Source of the DNA: Korobacter sp963758505
Lineage (GTDB): Bacteria; Acidobacteriota; Terriglobia; Terriglobales; Acidobacteriaceae
NCBI GenBank assembly: GCA_963758505.1
Contig: CAVWVJ010000001.1
Coordinates: 434,001 to 498,000 of the forward strand
Reading direction: 5' to 3'
DNA length: 64,000 bases
Shown: one piece after another, positions 58,117 through 64,000 of the stretch
How positions within the stretch are numbered: the first letter of the stretch is position 1
Layout: the number at the start of each line of letters is the position of its first letter
Translations under genes and position numbers: made by a program
Notes under the pieces: model-generated
What the model was told of the DNA's origin: nothing
The model's input: only the letters and a program-made list of their open reading frames with translations
The model's database searches: none

Positions 58117-59637
58117 CTATTGCGGGAAAGAATTTTGCGGACTGCGAACGAAAATGACAGCTTTCGGGTCTTCATATTCTATCTGCCACCCTCCGCGCAC
58201 AGTGAGCATACGGAGGATCGTCGTAAGTCCGGCCGAAGGGGAGAGAATCACAGTATTGATGCGGTTTTGGTCCAGAAATGGCCTTGGATCGTCCTCTCCA
58301 TTGTAAATGTCGACGTATTTCGCCAGGAATTCGTCGCCGTACAGGTCCGCGCGTCCATCCACATAGACCTTGTAAGCAGGGAACAGCCGCCAGATCATGT
58401 ACCCCCCAAATGTGTAGTCATTGAGGACGTTCGGTTGCAGGTGATGGTCGGCCAGGTAGGTGACCGCCGCCCGGGGGTAGACATTCTTCTCTGCAAGCGC
58501 CTGAAACGCCAGGCCGGCGGAGGCGGCGTCGGCACAAAAATATCCGGCGAGGACCAACAACGCGGCTGCTGCCGTTACCCGGATCGGCCCTGAGAGCCGC
58601 GAGAGGGCGCTGGACGAGGGAAGCCAGGCATGGTCGGCCGAGAGCAGAACGGCAACAAGGCAGAAGACCGGAATATTTCGCGCGGATCTCAACGCAGCGG
58701 CCAGCAGCGCGGCATAAATAAGGAACTGGCCCGGACGATATTTTTGCTTGCTCACGACCAACGAAACGAGAGTAAGCCCGGCGAGTGCGAGGAACGGATA
58801 AAGATGGTGATCGTGGAGATTGGGTGGTTGCCATTCGAGGATGGTGTGATTGATTTTCATCCTCATGACCCGAAATGGGAAGGTCAGCATGGTGAAGCCG
58901 TTCGGATTCAGCGGCACGACTGCGGTGCAGGCGATCGCTGACGCCAACAGCAGCAACAATTCGCGCGGTTGTGTTGCAGTTCGATGAATTAGCGCATCGA
59001 GCGACTCCGCCGCCAGGAACAGCACGATGAAGCCGATTCCGAGCAGATATCCGGCGTGCAGTTGGACCCATAACAGCATGAGGCAGGGGAGTACCACGAG
59101 CCAGCGTGGCTGGTGGCTGCTCAAGAATTTCCGGAGAACCCATAAGAAGGCCGCGCCAAAAACCAGCGAAATCGACTGCGGACGCAACGCAAACGCCGGC
59201 CGGGCTGCGAACGCGGCGAAGAGTGCACAGGCGAATGCAAACCATCTGGGAGAGCGAGCGGAATTGGCGACGATGGCAAAAGCAGATGTCAGCAGCAAGG
59301 CGTTAGCCGTTGCCAGCGCGATCATCCCGCCGCCGCGGTGGATGAAGTACATCAAAATGTCGGTGAGATATTCGTGCGCCACCCAAGGCTTACCGGCGGT
59401 GGCAAACGAAAATGGATCGGTGTGCGGAATGGCATGGTGATCCACGATCCAGCGTCCCGTAGCGAGGTGCCACCAGGTGTCTGCGGAAGCGATGGCGGCG
59501 CAGCATACGCCGAAGAGCGCGAGGTAAAAGGCCAGCGCGAGAAAAAGACGCGAGTAGCGCACGAGGCGCAGATCGCTCGAGGACTCGATAGCTGCGGTTT
59601 CGGAGTGCAAGGTCAGGTGGATTCTACAGGCGCTCAA
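58117..59637 (-). CDS. Polytopic membrane protein, glycosyltransferase-like
   Basis: 506 residues with about eleven membrane helices and a C-terminal soluble part (about 410-506). The first periplasmic loop has SADTWWHLATGRWIVDHHAIP and a following DPFSFATAGKPWVAHEYL, a pattern found in GT-C-like membrane proteins of unknown specificity in Acidobacteria and related groups. The C-terminal part, with YKVYVDGRADLYGDEFLAKY, is also conserved-looking. The fold suits a polyprenyl-linked sugar transferase, but no catalytic DxD motif is certain. It diverges from tRNA-Leu across about 90 bases. Confidence 0.7.
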   Translation of the reverse strand: MSACRIHLTLHSETAAIESSSDLRLVRYSRLFLALAFYLALFGVCCAAIASADTWWHLATGRWIVDHHAIPHTDPFSFATAGKPWVAHEYLTDILMYFIHRGGGMIALATANALLLTSAFAIVANSARSPRWFAFACALFAAFAARPAFALRPQSISLVFGAAFLWVLRKFLSSHQPRWLVVLPCLMLLWVQLHAGYLLGIGFIVLFLAAESLDALIHRTATQPRELLLLLASAIACTAVVPLNPNGFTMLTFPFRVMRMKINHTILEWQPPNLHDHHLYPFLALAGLTLVSLVVSKQKYRPGQFLIYAALLAAALRSARNIPVFCLVAVLLSADHAWLPSSSALSRLSGPIRVTAAAALLVLAGYFCADAASAGLAFQALAEKNVYPRAAVTYLADHHLQPNVLNDYTFGGYMIWRLFPAYKVYVDGRADLYGDEFLAKYVDIYNGEDDPRPFLDQNRINTVILSPSAGLTTILRMLTVRGGWQIEYEDPKAVIFVRSPQNSFPQ

Positions 59638-59724
59638 CAGGGGCGTGAAGGTGACGGATGGTGGCCGTCCCGATTGGCAGAGCCGAAAGGCTGTGCGAGA
59701 CTGGAATGCGTCGTTGATTCCGGA

Positions 59725-59813
59725 GCCGGGATGGCGAAACTGGCAGACGCAGCGGACTTAAAATCCGCAGACCAGAAATGGTTGTGGGGGTTCAAGTCCC
59801 CCTCCCGGCACCA
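59725..59813 (+). tRNA. tRNA-Leu (anticodon TAA)
   Basis: 89 bases with encoded CCA and a long class II variable arm. The acceptor stem GCCGGGA pairs with TCCCGGC, and the anticodon stem GCGGA/TCCGC holds TAA at 59759-59761. The T arm GGGGG-TTCAAGT-CCCCC is perfect. It reads UUA codons, which are rare in a GC-rich genome. Confidence 0.97.
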
Positions 59814-59882
59814 AATGCCATCTTGTGAACAACGATCGACGAGCTTTCTTCCGAGAGGGAGTGCGAACGCTCGCGCAGGCTG

Positions 59883-60851
59883 TCAGGGTATGATCACCCA
59901 TCGACGGCCTGGCTGGTGGCGCTGCCAAGCGTTCTCGATATCCGCGAGCGGGACCCTTTCCGTGTCTATCCGAAGTTCCCCTTTGGCGGCGTACGCCATC
60001 ACTCGCTGAAAGGCTTCGACCAGAACGTCGCGAGCTGGAATCCCAGCGGTACCCAGAATTGTTATTGCTGTACTGCGCAGCACGGCTGCGGGAAGCGTGA
60101 TGGTTGGCGCGGCGCTCTCCCCAACCTGAACAAAGCGGGTTTCAGATTGTATAGCCACAAATTCTTTTCGTGTGATCGCCGTCAGAAACGCCTGTGCAGG
60201 GTGGCCCCACACGTAATCGATCACCACCTGGAATCCAGACTGACCCGCTTCCCGCACAAATGCTTCGCCCAGTTCAGCCTCCGGCAGAGCGAGGGAAATG
60301 GTCGCGTCGGCACCCAGATCGTGGAGCGTGTTCAGCGCCGGTTGATTGCGACCCGCAGCCACCACCCGAGCAGCGCCAAGAAGCTTTGCGATCTTTACCG
60401 CCAACTTGCCGGTCACTCCCGTTGCGCCAAGGATGAGCACGTTTTCACCGCGCACCAACTTTGCACGGTAGGAGAGCGATAGCCACGCTGAGATACCTGG
60501 GTTGGGCAAAGCGGCGGCAGTTTCGTCACTCACATTTTCCGGGATTGGAAAGGTGAATGCGCGCGGCACAACGGTACGCTGTGCCATCGCACCGTGGGGT
60601 GGGGTAGGACCACCAAAGAAGACCCGTTGCCCATCGTCCAGGTGCCCGACTCCATCCGAGCCGCAGACGCGGGGTAACTCGCCGTGGCTTGCATAATGCG
60701 ATCCGCTGGCCAGTTGCCTGTCAACCGGCTTCAGCGACGCGGCGTGAACATGCACAATCACTTCACCGTCTTTGTCGCCACCAAGGATCGGCTCTGGGAA
60801 TTCTTCGTATCGAGGTACGGCTCCAATCGTGTGCAGGACGGCGGCATGCAT
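59883..60851 (-). CDS. Quinone oxidoreductase-like (MDR) protein
   Basis: 322 residues of the medium-chain dehydrogenase/reductase superfamily. The N-terminal GroES-like domain (VHVHAASLKPVDRQLASG) lacks the catalytic-zinc ligands, as in quinone oxidoreductases. The Rossmann domain has NVLILGATGVTGKLAVKIAKLLGA with the AxGxxG-type cofactor loop. Members reduce quinones or enones with NADPH. The substrate is unknown. It lies alone, with a 600-base gap before it. Confidence 0.87.
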   Translation of the reverse strand: MHAAVLHTIGAVPRYEEFPEPILGGDKDGEVIVHVHAASLKPVDRQLASGSHYASHGELPRVCGSDGVGHLDDGQRVFFGGPTPPHGAMAQRTVVPRAFTFPIPENVSDETAAALPNPGISAWLSLSYRAKLVRGENVLILGATGVTGKLAVKIAKLLGAARVVAAGRNQPALNTLHDLGADATISLALPEAELGEAFVREAGQSGFQVVIDYVWGHPAQAFLTAITRKEFVAIQSETRFVQVGESAAPTITLPAAVLRSTAITILGTAGIPARDVLVEAFQRVMAYAAKGELRIDTERVPLADIENAWQRHQPGRRWVIIP

Positions 60852-61454
60852 GCGAGCTCCCCCCTTTGACGTTTACATCCCACAGATTCTACTGGCAGAA
60901 CCGGAAGGACGGTGGCAAGCGGGCGATATCCCTCACAATCCTGCCAGACCGGCATTCCTTGCGGTAGCGGGACTTACCGCCCATGGTCCCCCAACCACGC
61001 GGCGCGCGTTTTGTTGGATGGCCGCCGTCACTGAAATCCACTCCCCTTCTCCGAGATGAGGCACATAGATGAGGTGATGTCTTGGTTGTTCGCTACTGGA
61101 TGCTTGCTATAGCAAGTCGAGCAGGTTCGGAACAGTTGCTCACGCTGTTACGCGCAGATGTAACTGTAGCGGTCTCGATCCCAAGCCACCTCGCCCTCAG
61201 TGTCACCTCGAAGCCCGTGAAGAGGAAATCTTTTTCGAAGCATGCACGGGTCGCTCTCGAACATGCGTTACAGAATCCTGGATACTCTCGAAAAAAAGGG
61301 ATCACAGGTTTCTAATGACCCCTCCCAGGATTTCCTGTTCAAGATTTTCTTCAACGCCTGGAGCCGAAACTTTCGTCCGCCGCCGAAATTAAATCCAAAA
61401 CAAGCGAACGAACGGGCCCGGGTGATGGACGAATGAGTCAGGGAGGGAGACGCC
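60852..61454. other. Long intergenic region, no supported gene
   Basis: 603 bases. The open frames here (for example 61082-61315 and 61242-61436 on the plus strand) have no signal peptide, family motif or good ribosome-binding site. The region could hold decayed coding sequence, but nothing is recognisable. Confidence 0.45.
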
Positions 61455-62960
61455 CTACTCCGATAGGATCTGACGCGGATATCGTCCGAAGAAGAACGAT
61501 ACCACCATGCCGAGCAGCGTCATCCATCCGAGATTCCCCTTCGCTACGACGTCTCTCACCACCCAGCTGCCGAGGGGAGCAAACAAGAGCGTAGCGAAGA
61601 TCATCGCTCCGGTGAGAGTGCCAATCATTCCCGCGGCTCGGCCCCACATCCAAGCAGCCAGAGCAATAACCAGAACGAAGACAAATGGCAACGATGCGCG
61701 GGCATGCAATTGCCTGAACACCCAAGTCAAAACCAATGCGGCGGATCCACACAGAAGGAATCCATACAGTGTCTGGAGCAAGCTGGAACGTGAAGGCCGG
61801 CTGGGCAAGAGTGCGGATGAAGCAGAAACAGCGATTTCTTGCCGGAATGCTCGCCGGAGCAGAGGCGGCGTGATCAGGGTCGTAGCGACCGACATGAAAA
61901 CGACAACCGCGTAGATGGAATCAGAGACGATCTTCATTTGCAGGCCGATTGCTGCGACGATTAATCCCACTTCGGCGCGAGGAATCATGCCTAGTCCAAC
62001 CTGCAATGCACTGCGTCTCCCTTCGCCCAAAACAGGAATGCCGCACCCGGCTACCTTGCTGACAACCGCGATCAATGTGACAACGATCGCGGTGATTAGA
62101 ATCGAAGAGTCGGCGAAGGAACCTAGATTAACCTTGGTGCCCACGGTGAAAAAGAAGAACGGGGCCAAAAACCCAGCGATGCCTTCCACGCGCGGAACCA
62201 GGTTCCATTGTTTGCCATATTCAGCGAAGGCGAGGCCGGTAAAGAAGGCGCCAATAATGGCGGCAAGGCCGATCCTTTCCGCCGCGGCGGAAAGTCCGAG
62301 ACCTATGGCGAGCACGATGAAAAGGGGCGCCTGAGAAATGTGTATTTCCTCGATGCGGGGACGGATTCTGTGTATCAGGCGTGGGGCAACATAGATCATG
62401 AAGGCGGCAAAGCCGATGCCTTCGATCGCCAACAGCCAGAGTTGCACCCATCGTATGTGTCCACTCGATGCGAGTCCTGCGACGATTGCGAGGGTTAACA
62501 TGCCCAGAATGTCGTCAAAGATCGCGGCGCCGAGAATGATTCGGGCGGCCGTAGTTTCCAGAACATGCATGTCACCCAGGACACGCGCCGTGACCGCGAC
62601 ACTGGTAGCAACCATCGCGGCGGCTACAAAAATCCCTTCGTTGGACGAGAATCCCTCCAGCCTGATGTAAGCGAACCCTGCCACGAAGGGGAGCACCACT
62701 CCGCCCACTGCCACGAACAGGGAAGTTCGGCCTACCCTGATTAAGTCCTGAGGATGGGTTTCCAGTCCGACGCTCAGCAGAAGAAAGACGGCCCCTATCT
62801 GGGCGATGGATGAAGTGAACTCATTGGGATGAATTAGCCCCATGGTAAACGGGCCGAGTACTACGCCAGCTGTGATCTCCCCAATGACCGCCGAAACATG
62901 GAGATGTTCCGCGACCTCCGCGAAGATCTTCGTCCAAACGAAGATGGTGAACAGTTCCAT
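61455..62960 (-). CDS. CPA2-type cation:proton antiporter
   Basis: About 501 residues from the ATG at 62960 (in-frame ATG at 63071 adds 37 residues without a membrane-protein character). Thirteen or so helices. KefB/CPA2 features are GEITAGVVLGPFTMG early, AMVATSVAVTARVLGD in the middle with the functional Thr/Ser-Val-Thr region, ILGAAIFDDILGMLTL with the paired Asp residues expected in the ion site, and MIPRAEVGLIVAAIGL. There is no C-terminal TrkA domain. It exchanges Na+ or K+ for protons at the inner membrane. It diverges from the PRC-barrel gene. Confidence 0.9.
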   Translation of the reverse strand: MELFTIFVWTKIFAEVAEHLHVSAVIGEITAGVVLGPFTMGLIHPNEFTSSIAQIGAVFLLLSVGLETHPQDLIRVGRTSLFVAVGGVVLPFVAGFAYIRLEGFSSNEGIFVAAAMVATSVAVTARVLGDMHVLETTAARIILGAAIFDDILGMLTLAIVAGLASSGHIRWVQLWLLAIEGIGFAAFMIYVAPRLIHRIRPRIEEIHISQAPLFIVLAIGLGLSAAAERIGLAAIIGAFFTGLAFAEYGKQWNLVPRVEGIAGFLAPFFFFTVGTKVNLGSFADSSILITAIVVTLIAVVSKVAGCGIPVLGEGRRSALQVGLGMIPRAEVGLIVAAIGLQMKIVSDSIYAVVVFMSVATTLITPPLLRRAFRQEIAVSASSALLPSRPSRSSLLQTLYGFLLCGSAALVLTWVFRQLHARASLPFVFVLVIALAAWMWGRAAGMIGTLTGAMIFATLLFAPLGSWVVRDVVAKGNLGWMTLLGMVVSFFFGRYPRQILSE

Positions 62961-63176
62961 GAGGACGCTGGCTTCATGACCACCCACCGCAATCTCCTGT
63001 CGTTTCAAGATGCCGCTGCAAAACGATTCTACGTGAGGCGAGCATTGCCGACTTTCCGCAGAAGGCGGCAAATGGGCGACTGCAGATGACCTTCCTGCTG
63101 ACCGTCAGAAAGCCATCGGCTGCTCTGCCTGAGAACCCAAAAAAGTCGATAACTTAATCCAGACTGTTGGCTCGAG

Positions 63177-63190
63177 AGAGTGATCACTCT
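63177..63190. promoter_or_regulatory. Perfect 14-base palindrome, possible operator
   Basis: AGAGTGATCACTCT lies between the divergent antiporter and PRC-barrel genes. Short perfect palindromes in such a place are often regulator sites; the cognate protein is unknown. Confidence 0.35.
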
Positions 63191-63396
63191 TGCTCAGAAG
63201 GTCGGCAGAACGCTTGTTATGCTTGAACCATGCGGCGTTACGAAGATGGAAGAAGTGAGAGCTGCAGCGTAATGCGAATCTCCATCAGTGAACTCGAATG
63301 GGCGACCACGAATGGCGCGAATCTGGCATCACTTTAAGGGAAACAGTTCGTCCCCCTGCGCGGACATCGACAACGGAAGAGCATAGAAAAACGGCC

Positions 63397-63402
63397 AGGA
63401 GG
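63397..63402 (+). promoter_or_regulatory. Ribosome-binding site of the PRC-barrel gene
   Basis: A perfect AGGAGG ends 9 bases before the ATG at 63412. A nearer ATG at 63407 is in a frame that stops after nine codons, so the spacing decides for 63412. Confidence 0.75.
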
Positions 63403-63411
63403 TCCAATGCG

Positions 63412-64000
63412 ATGTTACGAAATGCTGCACATTTGAAAGGTATGGTACTTCGCGCAAAAGATGGCGACATCGGAGCTGTAGATGGATGCCTCTTCGATGA
63501 TGAGAGCTGGGCGATCCGCTATTTCACGGTGGCGGCGGGAAGTTGGCTCCGCGGGCGGCGCGTACTGATCTCTCCAATCTCGATACTCCATGCGGAGTGG
63601 CAGGCCAAGCGGTTGGATGTCTCGCTCACAAAAAAGCAGGTAGAGGATAGCCCCAATGTGGACACTCACCTGCCGGTATCTCGACAGCATGAGGCCGAAT
63701 TTCTTGGGTATTACGGTTATCCCTATTATTGGCAAGGCCCTTTCATGTGGGGACCGGCATATTACCCATCCGGCGGACCAGTTCCAGCAATTTCTTCCGA
63801 GGAGACTCTAGCTCAGCGAGTCCAAAGAGAATCAGAAGACTCCCATCTCCGCAGTGCCGCAGCCGTGGATGGTTATCACGTGGAGGCGTCCGATGGGGAA
63901 ATCGGCCACGTAAGAGATTTTGTCGTGGACGACGAGACGTGGGCGATCCGCTACGTTGAGGTTGCGACTCGAAACTGGTGGCCGGGCAAGAAAGTATTGC
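63412..64000 (+). CDS. Tandem PRC-barrel domain protein, 3' end outside window
   Basis: At least 196 residues, open to the end of the window. The first PRC-barrel (about 1-75) reads LKGMVLRAKDGDIGAVDG then ESWAIRYFTVAAGSWLRGRR and VLISPISI. A linker rich in Tyr, Pro and Trp (YYGYPYYWQGPFMWGP) and an acidic helix follow. The second barrel (from about 151) repeats the pattern: GYHVEASDGEIGHVRDFVVD and ETWAIRYVEVATRNWWPGKK. PRC-barrels occur in ribosome maturation factors, photosynthetic reaction-centre subunits and stress proteins, and the tandem form is common near salt-stress or membrane-transport genes. It diverges from a cation:proton antiporter. Confidence 0.85.
   Translation, partial: MLRNAAHLKGMVLRAKDGDIGAVDGCLFDDESWAIRYFTVAAGSWLRGRRVLISPISILHAEWQAKRLDVSLTKKQVEDSPNVDTHLPVSRQHEAEFLGYYGYPYYWQGPFMWGPAYYPSGGPVPAISSEETLAQRVQRESEDSHLRSAAAVDGYHVEASDGEIGHVRDFVVDDETWAIRYVEVATRNWWPGKKVL

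Larger units (their letters stand above)
63072..63411. other. Divergent intergenic region between antiporter and PRC-barrel genes
   Basis: About 340 bases (451 counting from the likely antiporter start at 62960). It carries a perfect 14-base palindrome at 63177-63190 and a strong AGGAGG at 63397-63402 for the plus-strand gene. No other gene is supported. Confidence 0.5.

Noticed and set aside
61242..61436. 64-codon plus-strand frame before the antiporter gene
   Set aside because: No family likeness or good ribosome-binding site; probably chance.
1..64000. CRISPR array, prophage or insertion sequence
   Set aside because: No regularly spaced repeats, transposase, integrase or phage structural gene was seen.

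Overview
The window looks like a piece of an Acidobacteriota chromosome, probably class Terriglobia. The evidence is indirect. It includes an Oar-type TonB-dependent receptor with an N-terminal carboxypeptidase-regulatory domain, a ToxR-like winged-helix protein fused to a beta-propeller, a Ser/Thr kinase fused to TolB-like and TPR domains, and an exported DUF885 protein. A MutL with an endonuclease motif, a high-GC coding bias that creates long antisense shadow frames, and typical intergenic repeats fit the same picture. Gene order is mosaic: short operons and single genes on both strands, no prophage, insertion sequence or CRISPR array, and two tRNA genes.

Layout. 1-10.6 kb: the end of a PAS histidine kinase, an exported GH38 alpha-mannosidase divergent from a TMTC-like membrane glycosyltransferase with TPRs, then cmk, an AlkZ-like protein and mutL. 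11-18.7 kb: a large TonB-dependent receptor, a small outer-membrane barrel, a methyltransferase, and a tonB-M48 peptidase pair. 19.1-22.6 kb: a three-gene operon encoding a HAD-UbiA fusion, a DprE1-like FAD epimerase subunit and a DprE2-like SDR. Together these could make a polyprenyl-phospho-arabinose donor. 23-24.3 kb: a DUF2934 protein and two tail-to-tail single-domain receivers. 24.5-28.8 kb: a CcmF/CcmH-type cytochrome c maturation operon with two extra membrane proteins. 28.8-36.9 kb: housekeeping and membrane genes (htpX, aldo/keto reductase, MoxR, DUF4149, a divergent YchF, a ZIP transporter, tRNA-Arg, a double-PilZ protein, MOSC). 37-46.7 kb: a lipoprotein, a glutamine synthetase, a sedolisin peptidase, an MFS transporter, a RibBA relative with a damaged GTP cyclohydrolase II domain, DUF4126 and DUF885. 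46.8-55.1 kb: signalling genes (ToxR-propeller, Ser/Thr kinase-TPR, a small HTH protein, a Crp/Fnr regulator) and secreted proteins of unknown role. 55.1-64 kb: a repeat-rich intergenic stretch, a PiT phosphate transporter with its DUF47 partner, a polytopic membrane protein, tRNA-Leu, a quinone oxidoreductase-like protein, a CPA2 antiporter and a PRC-barrel protein cut by the window end.

The most interesting unit is the DprE1/DprE2/UbiA-HAD operon, a mycobacterial cell-wall precursor pathway in what looks like a Gram-negative genome. The fused HAD domain offers a phosphatase for the middle step, and the DprE1 position that is the benzothiazinone-target cysteine in Mycobacterium is alanine here. 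Other points of note are the mannosidase/TMTC-like pair, the altered RibBA and YchF active sites, and several palindromes in divergent promoter regions. All functional calls come from reading motifs by eye; no database search was run.
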